Below are positions 10,621 through 21,239 of a stretch of DNA of 64,000 nucleotides, piece after piece. Within the stretch, counting starts at the first letter, position 1. Each line of letters starts with the position of its first letter. This stretch comes from Jacaranda mimosifolia (taxonomy: Eukaryota > Streptophyta > Magnoliopsida > Lamiales > Bignoniaceae). The notes beneath the pieces were generated by a model. The model had not been told where the DNA came from and did no database searches. It saw only the letters and a list, made by a program, of their open reading frames with translations. The DNA is taken from assembly GCA_018894105.1 (NCBI GenBank), contig CM032117.1, positions 33,150,501 through 33,214,500 of the forward strand, in the 5' to 3' direction. The translations under genes and the position numbers were made by a program.

Positions 10621-11040
10621 GACATGCATCAATCTGAATTTTCCATCATTTAGCTTGAGCCTCAGCTTTCAGTAATAATTATACAAAGGTTCCAGGTAAC
10701 GATATAAACATCAATGACTATCCCCGTAATTCGCAAATAAAAGGCTCCAAATACCCGGGATTTTTTATGAACTCAACAATGATTTCCTTGTCGGGCTGAA
10801 TCTGTAGCATCTTCATAGTGAGACACATGAAAGGGGTGGGGGCTTGCGGTTTCCGCTATAGGTTCCGCCGAGGTGGTCGAGCTCCATGGCCTTGTCGACT
10901 AGCGTCTCGGCCATCAACCCAAAGGATTGCTCCTTCCAGTACGTGCTCTGATAAACCTTAGTCCACAAAATATCCTCAACCAAATTTTGCAGATTCGCAA
11001 CCCTTATGCTCTGCGTCGGCGGGTCTGTACGATTTTCCAT
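10621..11040 (-). pseudogene. PRP38: PRP38 pre-mRNA splicing factor pseudogene (5' half)
   Basis: The start codon at 11040-11038 begins MENRTDPPTQSIRVANLQNL, followed by VYQSTYWKEQSFGLMAETLV and DKAMELDHLGGTYSGNRKP. This is the N-terminus of plant PRP38, the U4/U6.U5 tri-snRNP protein needed for spliceosome activation. A C-run indel after NRKP shifts frame. The neighbouring frame then gives MKMLQIQPDKEIVVEFIKN, another shift gives GAFYLRITG-VIDVY, then RYLEPLYNYY (stop) KLRLKLNDGKF. The DYKYVR block is deleted. At least three frameshifts and a stop make it dead. No intron interrupts the homology. Homology ends near LMHV at 10621. Confidence 0.85.
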
Positions 11041-11229
11041 GAGAGAGAATTGAGAGGGGAAAGAGAGAGGGTAGTAAAGAATGAGAATCTTGGGCGGAAA
11101 AGAACGAAAAATCCAAACCCCTAATTGAGCATTTAGGATCTTGAGAGAGAGACAGAGAGCCGTTCGGGGGCGAAATAGCCGTTGAGAGAAAGGGGAGTGA
11201 CTGCGTCGTATTCTCAAAGAGAAGAGAAA

Positions 11230-12764
11230 GAAATCGCTTGTTAGATTATAAATGCCGCAATTGCTTTTGACGATATCTCTTAAAACACGTTTGGATTTAA
11301 ACTCACCAAGATTTTTTATTTTATTTATTCTAGAATATAATAAATATGTTACAATCTAAAATAAATAAAGTAAAATGTTGTTCAACCCTATTTTAAAAAT
11401 ATTTATTACGTGGTAATGATATAGATAAGATCCTTTTATCCCTTTTTGTCATCTCAATAATTTTTATATATAATTTGCTATAAAAATGAGCTACTTTATT
11501 ATTAGTAAGTCAACATTATATTGATTGATTTTTTGATAAATTCATATCTAATGATAGTAAGTACACAATATATATATATATGTGTGACAATATATATATA
11601 TGTGTGTGTGTGTGTGCGTATGTGATAATCCATATTAATTTTTGTGTGTGTCTCTCTCTCTATGTACACGTATATATTAGTTTATGTATGGTTAATATGT
11701 ACATATGTTAGTTTATGCCTGTAAAATTATTTTCAATTGATTTTTCAAAAGCAATTTTATTACTTTTCATATGTTTAATATTTACACTTCTATAGATTCA
11801 ATTATAATTTACATATAAACTAGTTATGTTAATAGTATTCGAACTAGACTATAAACCACGTTATTAAGGTAACATATTTATTTCAAATAAAGTAAATTGG
11901 TGGCTAATTTATTTTAAAAATAATAATTTTGAGATTGTATATGTTAAAGGATTTTAAAATCTTATCAAGTATGATACTATCGTTGTTGCCTTTGATCATC
12001 TAAGAACAACTGTTAAATTATTATATAAATAGCTAATTTGGGTACATAAATTTTGCTATTAACATACTTATGCTAAATATTTAAACTTTTATTCAATAAA
12101 TTCAAGTATTGAGTCTAAATAGTAGTTATCGAGATTTTTTATATTTTGAAATGGTAATATTTTCTATAACTTTCTCTATATTTAGTCCGAAAAATTTTAC
12201 CTTAATTCAATATTTTTCTAAATTATATTTTATTCTATAATTCATTATTTTAATTAATTAAGTTCCTTAATCTAAACCAATAATACCTACAAGTTATATA
12301 TACTAAAAATAACCAAATATGCAATACACTAATATTTAAAAAGGTACAAAAATATTTTTTCTTTTTTTCACCTCTATTGCTTGGTGAGTTCAATTCTCAT
12401 TTTTTTTTTATTATGCATGTATTTTATAATTTGAATATGATTTACTAATATTAATAAATTTATGAGCTAGGTTAATTTACAAAAGGAATTCGAAGTCTTG
12501 ATTTTGTGGTAAATTAAAATTTTACATTTATTTTTTGCTTTTAATCGAACTTTTTTTACTTTTTTTATATTATGATTTTCCCTTAACCCGTGATTTATTT
12601 GCTTTTTTATTATTTTTTTAGTTCGATGTTCCAAGAATATTTCATTAATTTTTGTAATTTCAAAATTTAAAAAGTAGTTTTCGTGCAATTTAATAATAAT
12701 TATGAAATTATTATTTAAAGGACCCATGAAGCTACTTTTTTCTTGTATTCATTTTGATTGATTT
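11230..12764. other. AT-rich intergenic spacer with microsatellites
   Basis: No gene is seen. Short simple repeats lie at 11,567-11,667: (TA)n, (TG)n and (TC)n. Open frames here are rich in Lys, Asn and Ile codons and match nothing I recognise. The gypsy element begins at 12,765. Confidence 0.7.
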
Positions 12765-15700
12765 TGTAGCACCTCCTCTCGGGATAACCCCTAATCTGAG
12801 ATGTCACTCCAATTCAAACTTAAATCGTAATACATAAGACAGTCAATAGGCCCATAAGAAAATTCTCAAAATTATCAGAGACAACAACCTACTTTAGCTT
12901 ATACAAACTACAACAAAAAGCACTAAATACATTCACAAAAGTCAACCCATATTATTCAACATAATATATACATATCACATATATTGAATTCAAACTTAAG
13001 CATAACATAATGTTCAAGAGAACCCAAAACACATATAATCAACTATTCTATTACAAAATAAACCCTCCAGTCCAAGCCTGAAGTCCATATCCATCATCAA
13101 AACCTATATGAGAAAATCAAGGATAAAATGGAAAGGTAAGTCCAAAGGACTTAGTGAGGGATAACAATAAGCAGTAGATCCTAAGGGCTCTGCTGAAGAG
13201 GAAACAATTCAACAAATCATGAATTAGCTGACAATGCAATCAGAACAAGAACGTAACAGAACATAGGCATTAATAAATTCAAGGTTATTAGTAGGCACTA
13301 GCTCGGGGTTGTGATTGTCGGCTCGAATGGCCTAGGATTAGTTCGAGAGAAAATACAGACGGCTAGTTCAGCCCGGACAACAGCTCGATCTAGACCAAGA
13401 AACTACATCATCCTTGTTGCTCCATGAGCAGAATACAAACAATCAGAATACAATCGAAATCAAGCAACACAAGTAACATATGCAGTCCAATAGATCATAA
13501 CATGACATGCATATCCGATTCTCCTTATTCCAGTCTGTCTGTCTATCAGTCAGTCAGATAGTTAGTCAATCAATTAGTTAGAGAGATAGTTAGTCGTCAG
13601 TCAGTCAATCAGTCTTACCAAAGCGAGACAACTTGGTATATGGCAGATGCTTATGAGTATCCCTAGCACATCGCCGATGCCCAGGAGTTTCCCTGGCATA
13701 TCGTCGATACCTAGGAGTATCCCTAGCATATTGCTAACACCTAGGAGTATCCCCAGCGTGTCTCTTGATTTCTACTTATTCCGTCCAAACCAAATAAAAG
13801 TCCAAGCAAAACAACTCAATACAGGTACGATGCCTAAGCGGAACGCCCATCACATTGCCGATGCTCAAGGTCGCTGACACCTGAGGGGAACCCTCAGCAC
13901 ATCACTGACACCTAAGGGGAACCCTCAGTGTGTCGCAGACATCCAAGCATTCCATTAGGATTGGCACTCGGCCTAAACATATCTCCAAGCATATATCTAG
14001 AATCAATAAACGGATTGCCGACAAGGCAACACAGTGCCAGATAAATAGGATAGTAATAGATAATATGACAGTAACAGGACAGTATTAGATAACGGGAAGG
14101 TAACAAATAGCATACGAGAGTTTTGGGTGCCAGAACAGACAAACTAAGCTCTTATCAGAAGCACAGTCAATAGAACAACCCTCACAGTAGTATACTTATC
14201 AATATACGAATAACAATCGAGATTTCAAGCAATTCACAGATGTCAATAATCAGGATACAGTACAATACAAAAATTAGTTTAACCTTCGTAGGGGCTTATC
14301 ATAATAACATATAGGTATATAACCAAGTGCTAATTGGCAGACCCTAACAGGGTTTTCGAAACGAATAACAGACAGGTTCGAACTTCAATCAATACAAGTA
14401 CCAAAGCGGTAGGCCCTCACCTTAAAAGCCTCGAAATGCAGTCACAACCTACTGGTCTGCGGGACCCATTTCTTCATCAACTAACCAAAAGATTAAATCT
14501 ACAGTTAAAGTCCTTGAAAGACCCTATAATCACAATTATACGAATAATATTCTAAAATCGATAATAATTCTGTCAATACGGTATTTATGGTTTGATCGAT
14601 ATCATCGTTACGGAACGCGCTAATTATGACGGTAATACATGAATAAAATTAGGTCCTTAATCAAGTTAATCTTGCGACAATATACTAAATCAATAACAAC
14701 AATCCAATAATCCTAATAACCCAGTTTTATTACTTTGGTCTCAATTCCACAAAATTAGGGTTTAATCACTTAATTATCTCAATTATCCCAAAGTTATCAT
14801 GTGATAATACAAATCTGGGCCCATTAATACATACAATCGCACATGCATGGTCCATATATGGATTCCAATATCAAATCCTTTCATCTTTTGACATAGTACA
14901 AGCTTTGGTAAAAATAAACGATACAAAAGCTTTAAACCCAAATCCGATCATTACCCAAGATCCTTATCGGGACTTCGAAATCACAAACTAATTACACCAC
15001 CACGATCGTTGTGAAGAGGTGAAGATTCTGCCTCAGCTCCGCCGCCGTGCCGCCGCCATCCGCCACTATCGGAAATGGCCAACACCACCACCAATTGATG
15101 CCTTTTGACTCAACCAAAAGACGCCCAAGTTAATTTCTACATCCGCCATCAAATCGCCACTCAATTAGCCGAAAAACACCACAGTGTCGCTACTCACCGT
15201 CGTGCCTGTTTTTCTTCAATTCCGCCCGCTCCAGTGGTCCGTTTCCAAAATGAAGACATCTGCATGATCCTTGAGCTGAGCCCTACAAAACCTACTACTC
15301 CAATCCAAGCTTCAGTCACCGATGACATCACAACCACCACCTCCATCATGAGCTCACTTTTGGCTTCAAATTTTTGGTGATTCACTGGTAGTTTCTCATC
15401 AAACTTGGTACCATTGTGTTCCTCATGTTGAGAGGAAGAGATTGATTTATAATTTGCTGGGTTTCGTTGCTGCTAGGAAGAAATCGCCGGAGGAAGTTGA
15501 CAGGGGTGCTTGTGGGAATGCAGAAAATTCTGTGGAGGGGGGGTGAAATGCTATATAAAAGGGTTATTTTCTAGAATTACAGATAGACCTCAAAAGTTCT
15601 GCTTCGCCTTCAATTAAGTCCTCCAAAGTTCTTCTATCTTCTAATTGAGCCCCCAACTATATTAGTGCATCACATTCACCATTCAACCAAAAATAATCTC

Positions 15701-15891
15701 ACTTTGACCCACAAAACTTTCCAAAGGTTGGTCAATCAAGTTTCCTCAAATTGTAATTCAACCCCCAAAACTTTTAATTTTCAAGCAATTAAATCCTTCT
15801 TATTTATTTTTCGAGCCCTAAAATTTGACCTACCAATATCTTGATTTCTAAATCCTTATTTTCTCCAAATACCTAATTCAAGGGTGTTATA
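12765..15891 (-). repeat. 3' LTR of gypsy element G1 (about 3.1 kb)
   Basis: On the plus strand it begins TGTAGCACCTCCTCTCGGG and ends GGGTGTTATA, a decayed form of the TG...CA ends with imperfect inverted repeats. It is homologous over about 1.9 kb to 19313-21205. A GC-rich segment near 15,040-15,330 contains open frames that are not conserved in the sister family copy, so I do not call genes in it. Confidence 0.85.
13636..13960. repeat. Minisatellite inside the gypsy LTR
   Basis: Units of about 28-32 bases built around 'CCTAGGAGTATCCCTAGCA' plus 'TCGCCGATG' variants repeat about four times, then continue as 'CCTAAGGGGAACCCTCAGC' variants. The same array is in the other LTR at about 20,215-20,540, so it is a native LTR feature. 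CAGT-rich sequence precedes it at 13,535-13,615. Confidence 0.75.
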
Positions 15892-15905
15892 GGCCTCCCC
15901 CCTTA
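15892..15905 (-). other. Polypurine tract of G1
   Basis: The minus strand reads TAAGGGGGGAGGCC immediately before the 3' LTR. This is the usual plus-strand primer position. Confidence 0.8.
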
Positions 15906-15949
15906 ACAGAATCTGGTTCCCAGATTCTCACCTGAGTATTGTTCCCAAC

Positions 15950-16440
15950 TGGCAAAAAATGAGCAGATTCGGTCAATCAAGGTCTACATTCTCTTTCGCC
16001 TCATTCCACCAGACTTGCCTTTTCAAGTCCCAATATATCTTCATGCCTATCATATGCATTGTGTATCTTTACTTGTGTGCCTCATCTAACAATCTCTCAT
16101 TCATTTCTTCCGGCACATATATTTTCTTACGGAACAGAAGAATACCTTGACTCTCGATATTAAACTCAGACTCTTCAGAACTTCCAACCATTTTCTTCTG
16201 TTTCATTATCCATATATCATTGACTTGGGCTCATCGCATTTCATCCTGTAATTCAGACCGCGTTTATCTCTGCAATCCTACTTATTGTATTAATTTCAAC
16301 ACAACACTCGTTCTTAAGCTTTCTGATGCTTTTGCTGCCAATAAGTGAGCCATTCCAGCCCTTCGGCTCAAGGCATTGGCCACTACATTTGTCTTTTCAG
16401 GTGATACGTGATGGAAGAATTGCAGTTTTCTAGAATTTTC
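15950..16440 (-). pseudogene. G1 pol: end of RNase H and integrase zinc-binding region
   Basis: The minus strand at about 16,400-16,320 reads HVSPEKTNVVANALSRRAGM, the end of Ty3/gypsy RNase H ('VVADALSRR'). At 16,170-15,960 it reads GILLFRKKIYVPEEMNERLL, DEAHK, a stop, then MHMIGMKIYWDLKRQVWW. This corresponds to the H2C2-type integrase N-terminal domain. The sequence then runs within about 70 bases to ENLGTRFC and the polypurine tract. The catalytic DDE core and C-terminal integrase domain are absent. Confidence 0.75.
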
Positions 16441-16539
16441 ATCCATCAGCATTCTCTCATGTTCAGATCCTCATTCCTGTCAAATGGTTGACCTTTCTGA
16501 GTTAATTTAGTCAACAGGCCAACTATTTTAGAAATGTCC

Positions 16540-16740
16540 TGCACAAATTTTCAATAATAGCCGAAAAGACCTAGGAAACTACAGACTTCTGTCACATTTT
16601 TCGGTTCCTTCCAGTTAGCTATCGCCTCTATCTTAGAGGGATCAACCTCTACTCCTCATTGGGAGATAATATGCCCAAGAAAAGCCACTTTCTATATCCA
16701 GAATTTTCACTTATAAACTTTGCATACAGCTGATGCTCTC
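16540..16740 (-). pseudogene. G1 pol: reverse transcriptase remnant
   Basis: The minus strand reads FLGHIIS, a stop, [20 protein letters not shown], then [14 protein letters not shown], a stop, KFVQDISKI. This is the block that follows the polymerase palm in gypsy RT ('FLGHIIS-GI-VDP-KI-AI-W--P-NVTE-RSFLGL-GYYR-F'). The palm itself with its YxDD motif is not found. Confidence 0.85.
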
Positions 16741-16880
16741 TCTCTGGGCTCCGGGAATCATGTGTAAGTGTTTTGCGTGGTCTTCTCTAGTCTTCAGCCG
16801 GTAGTACCCTTGCTCTAACTCCAGCTTTGAGAAGATTCTTGTCCTCATAGAAGGTCAAACAATTCTTCTACGTAGGGTAG

Positions 16881-17436
16881 GGGAGTAATGAGCTTAATTC
16901 TTCTGGAAATACCTTTGAGTATTTAGCCCCCATTTCCATTTCCTCGAGGTTTGTTGATAAGATACACCAAGGATCCTCGCCCGCCTTTTCCTAAAATCTT
17001 TCTGGTCTCTAGCACAGATATAACTGCCATCGGGAAAGCATTATCTGCAGAAGGGGGTGGTGGTATTGGTATCTCATCTCCAAGTGTGATGTATTTGGTG
17101 TAGCAGTTCACCTGTGCCTGATGACTATATAGCCAGTCCCTTGGGATACGGGGAGTAATGAGCTCAATTCTTCCGGAAATACCTTCGAGTATTTAGCCCC
17201 CACTTCTATTTCCTCAATTTTTAATCTAGGTCTTGAGGTTTGTTGATAAGATACACCAAGAATCCTCACCCGCCTTTTCTCAAAATCTTTTTGGTCTCTA
17301 GCGCAAAAATAACTAGCATCGGGGGAGCATTATTTGCAGAAGGGCGTGTTGATATTGGTATCTCATCTCCAAGTGTGATGTATTTGGTGTAGCAGTTCAC
17401 TTGTGCCTGATGACTATACAACCAGTCCTTTCCGAG
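16881..17436 (-). repeat. Tandem duplication within the G1 protease region
   Basis: Two head-to-tail copies start at 16881 and 17151 (period 270; the second carries about 20 extra bases). Each encodes on the minus strand NCYTKYITLGDEIPI preceded by a DWLYSHQAQV-type string. The second copy keeps YDVILGKDWLYSHQAQVNCY, the retropepsin C-terminal block 'YDVILGMDWL'. The duplication is absent from the related element at 52446-59711. Confidence 0.8.
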
Positions 17437-17699
17437 TATCACATCGTACTCTTAGAGAGGCATCTATATGAGGTTGGCTAGATATACCCCATCCCCAATC
17501 ATCATTTGAGCGAATTCTGATACATGGTGTTTGTTATTAACCTTATTTCTAAGGGTATTTGAACTTCTTTTTGATAAATCATAGTCTCGGGTTGCATATT
17601 TAGTTCGAGGAAGTGCGACAGGTATGAACGAATATAAATACCATGATCATATAAGGCATTATCATAGATTTCAAAAATAGAAACCATACATTCTATCAC

Positions 17700-18960
17700 C
17701 TTATTAAGATCCGGTGCTTCTTTTCCAGTCAGAGCATGGCACGAACCCGCATCCTTTATTCCTCACCAATTCATGCCACTTACGTTCCTTTCCCTACAAA
17801 TATGGGGCCTCTCCCTTTGGGGCAATCTTTCAGGAAGTGTTGATCGCTTCCACAGCCCCAACACCTACCCTATTTCTTCCAGCATTCCGATTCTTCATGG
17901 CTAGATGTTCCACAAAATCCACATTGCTTTTGTGGCCTCTCTTGAATCAAATTTACCATCTCGCCAGATTGAGGGACTTGTTGGGCAGTGCTTCCAACCT
18001 AAAGCCTCGGTTGTTTTCTTTCGACATTACTTTGCCCATCGAGGTGCATATTTTCCTTTCAGCCCTTAACCTCAATTTTTTCAGATCTCTTACAGCTCTA
18101 ACTCAAATTGCAGTGCATTGCTTACTGCTTGGTTGAAGTTTGACAACTCGCAAGTGGCCAGACCCTTTCTCAATTCTGGTTGCAACTTTTACACAAGCCA
18201 TTGGGTATGTCAACCATTATCATCTTGCATGTAGGAAGCATATTGTATCAGTCGGCTAAAAGTAGCCTCGTTCTGACTTACAGATTGTGTTCCCCTGTAT
18301 AAGGTCCATAAATTCTCTTTCCCTTGTTTGCTTCACCACTTATGGCACATATTTACTCATGAAGTCTTGGGTGAAATTCTCCCAAGTTCGGTAGGTTCCT
18401 TCAGCTGTCCATCTTCGATCAAATCATCTTCTACCAACTTTGGGTGGAACCTTCCAGAAGAAATATGGAAAATTGAACCCTCTGCTCATCTGCATAATGC
18501 AGTGTCTCAAAAGTATTCTATAAACTCTCAATCCATTTTTCAGCTCTTCTATCATCAGGGCCTCCTGAGAACTTCAGGGGCTAAAAAAGTAGGAACCATT
18601 CCAACGCCCAATCTTCAGCCATCTCATTAGCAACTCTTGCTCCACCATATAGCTATTGACCCTATGGAACAAATCTCGGTCCCTTCTGATACATAGGGTC
18701 TGCTGGCTGACCCACTGAAGGGGTTTGCGAAACCTCTTCTTCTTGCATGACTTGTGGATAAGTAGGTCCCTCTCGTCTTGGAGCCTATCAGTTATTGACT
18801 CATCGCCTGGAAGGTCTTCCCCATCGTCCAGTTCTAGGTAGAGCGAGTACACTGGAACTTCCTTGCGACGCCACAACTCTAACTCCTCCAAACTTCCAAG
18901 AATAAAAGAAAGAGAAGGATTAGATGGAAGTAAACCAAACTCATAGATATACAAGTCTTA
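17700..18960 (-). pseudogene. G1 gag (capsid and CCHC zinc knuckles)
   Basis: On the minus strand, 18,600-18,060 gives a Retrotrans_gag-like block (EATFSRLIQYASYM, KLQPELRKGLATCELSNFNQ). About 17,940-17,790 gives two knuckles: CGFCGTSSHEESEC and, after a stop, CWGCGSDQHFLKDC. Both fit C-x2-C-x4-H-x4-C. Gag packages the element RNA into virus-like particles in the cytoplasm. Several stops and frame shifts interrupt it. Confidence 0.8.
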
Positions 18961-19295
18961 ATTATTCTATGATATACGACAAGATCCTATAGACATCCTG
19001 CGTTACTCAAACTCGTCTTACTAATATCAACTAATCACATTCATCTTAAATCCTTGAATCACATAGGAGTTTCTTAGCACGCAAAATACCCAAAATACTT
19101 GGAATTCAGCTCAATTCTACAGTTCAGTGCTCAATCTTTGGAAGTGAAGATTACAATATGGCCGGCCAGCCAAGGTGAAATCTCCTACTTCCTGGTATTA
19201 AACACTATACCCAAAGATCAAGGCTCAAACTAATCCAAAGAAAAGGTTGATATGAATCCCAATAACATTCAATACCAAGGTCATCGACAAACCTA

Positions 19296-19308
19296 GGCCC
19301 TAATACCA
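19296..19308 (-). other. Primer binding site of G1 (tRNA-iMet)
   Basis: The minus strand reads TGGTATTAGGGCC, close to TGGTATCAGAGCC, the complement of the initiator tRNA-Met 3' end. It lies four bases inside the 5' LTR, which fixes the element's orientation as minus. Confidence 0.85.
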
Positions 19309-19312
19309 CCTA

Positions 19313-21205
19313 TATAGCACCCCCTCTCGGAATAACCCCTAAGCTGAGATACCACTCTAATTCAAACTTAAATCGTAACCCATAAGACAGTCAATAAGCC
19401 CATAAGAAAATTATCAAAATCATTAAAGACAGCAACCCGCTTCAACTTATACAGACTACGACAAAAATACTAAATACATTCCCAAAAGTCGACTCATATT
19501 ATTCAACATAATATATACATATCACATATCTTGAATTCAAACTTAAGCACAACATAATGTTCAAGAGAACCCAAAACACATATAATCAACTATTCTATTG
19601 CAAAATAAACTCTCCAGTCCAAGCCTGAAGTCCATATCCATCATTGAAACCTGTCTGAGAAAATCAAGGATAAAACGGAAAGGTAAGTCCAAAGGACTTA
19701 GTGAGGGATAACAATCAGTAGTAGATCATAAGGGCTCTGTTGAAGAGGATACAATTCAATAGATCATGAATTAACCAACAATGTAATTGGAACAAGAATG
19801 TAACAGAACACAAGCATTAATAAATTCAAGATTATTAGTAGGCACTAGCTTGGGAGTTGTGATTGTCGGTTCGAACGACCTGAGATTGTCTCAATCGGAT
19901 TAGTTGGGAGGAAATACAAACGGCTCATTCAGCGAACAGCTTGGGATCGTTTCAATCAGGTCAGTTTTGGAGGAAATTTAGATGGCTCATTCGACCCAGA
20001 CGACAGCTCGATCTAGACCAAGAAACTCACCATCCTTGTTACTCCATAAGCAGAATATAAACAATCGGAATACAATCGAAATCAAGCAACCCAAGTAACA
20101 TATCCAGTCCAATAGATCATAACATGACATGCATATCCGATTCTCGTTATTCCAGTCAGTTAGACAGTCAGCCAGATAGAGTCAGTCAGTCTTACCAAAG
20201 CGTGACAGCTTGGTACATGGCAGATTCCTAGGAGTATCCCTAGCATATTGCTGACGCCCAGGAGTTTCCCTGGCACATCGCCAATACCTAAGAGTGTCCC
20301 TAGCATATCGCTGACACCTAGGAGTATCCCTAGCATATTATTGACACCCAGGAGTATCCCTAGCATGTTTATCGATTTTAACTTATTCCGTCCAAACTAA
20401 ATAAAAATCCAAGCAAGACAGCTCAATACAGGTACGATGCCTAAGCAGAACGCCTAGTATATTATCGACGCCCAAGGGGAACACTCGACACATTGTTGAC
20501 GCCTAAAAGGAACCCTCAGCGTGTCACAAGCATCCGAGCATTCTGTTGGGATTGGCACTCGGCCTAAACATATCTCCAAGCATATATCCAAAATTAATAA
20601 ACGGATTGCCGACAAGGCAAAATAGTGTCCGACAAACAGAAAAGTAACGAATAACAGTACAATATTAGATAACAAGCTGGTAACAAATAACAGATGAGAG
20701 GTTTGGGTGCCAAAAAAGACAAACTAAGCTCATATCAAAAGCACAGTCAACTGAACAACCTTCACAGGGGTATACTCATCAATATACGAATAACAATCGA
20801 GATTTCAAGCAATTCACAGATGTCAATAATCAGGATGCAGTACAGTATAGAAATCAGTTTAACCCTTTCAGGGGCTTATTATAATAACATATAGGTATAA
20901 TCAAGTGCCAGACTGGTAGACCTTCACATGGTTTTTGGAATGGATACCAGATAGGTTCAATCAATACAAGTACCAAAATGGTGGGCCCTTACCTTAAAAG
21001 CCTCAAAATGCTATCACAACCTACTGGTCCGTGGGATCCACTTTTTCGTCACCTACCCAAAAGATTAAATCCACTGTCAAAGTCCTCGAAAGACCCTATA
21101 ATCACAATTACACGAATAATATTCTAAAATCAATAATAATTCTGTCAATACGGTAGTTAGGGTTAGATCAATATCATCATTATGGAATGCGCTAAATATG
21201 CTGGT
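19313..21205 (-). repeat. 5' LTR of G1, truncated
   Basis: Begins TATAGCACCCCCTCTCGG and follows 12765 onward to about 14,625 of the other LTR. Homology then stops near 21,205 in 'GCGCTAAATATG'. The missing part, about 1.2 kb, is not found on the far side of the MULE, so this is a deletion or breakpoint rather than a simple insertion. Confidence 0.85.
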
Positions 21206-21239
21206 AAACCGAAAGGATGAATCAAGCAACAGAGCAAAG

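Larger units (their letters stand above)
12765..21205 (-). mobile_element. Degenerate Ty3/gypsy LTR retrotransposon (element G1)
   Basis: Minus-strand element. The 3' LTR is 12765-15891, the polypurine tract abuts it, the internal region is 15892-19312, the tRNA-iMet primer site is 19296-19308, and the 5' LTR starts at 19313 and is cut off near 21,205. Internal domains in minus-strand order are gag with CCHC knuckles, protease (tandemly duplicated), a short reverse transcriptase block, the end of RNase H, and the zinc-binding start of integrase. The integrase core is missing and many frames are broken. It shares this collapsed layout with the element at 52446-59711. The upper LTR loses homology just where the MULE region begins, so no target duplication can be checked. 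Confidence 0.88.

Noticed and set aside
12467..12727. 86-codon minus-strand Lys/Asn/Ile-rich frame
   Set aside because: Explained by AT-rich composition; no motif.
15105..15385. 91-codon plus-strand frame in a GC-rich part of the G1 LTR, and the opposite-strand frame
   Set aside because: Inside an LTR and not conserved in the homologous part of the sister gypsy element.
17714..18136. 140-codon plus-strand frame
   Set aside because: It is the antisense shadow of the G1 gag region, where the minus strand shows CCHC knuckles.
19296..19308. tRNA gene at primer binding sites (also 43,585 and 56,785)
   Set aside because: Only 13-17 bases complementary to the tRNA-iMet 3' end next to LTRs; no tRNA body.
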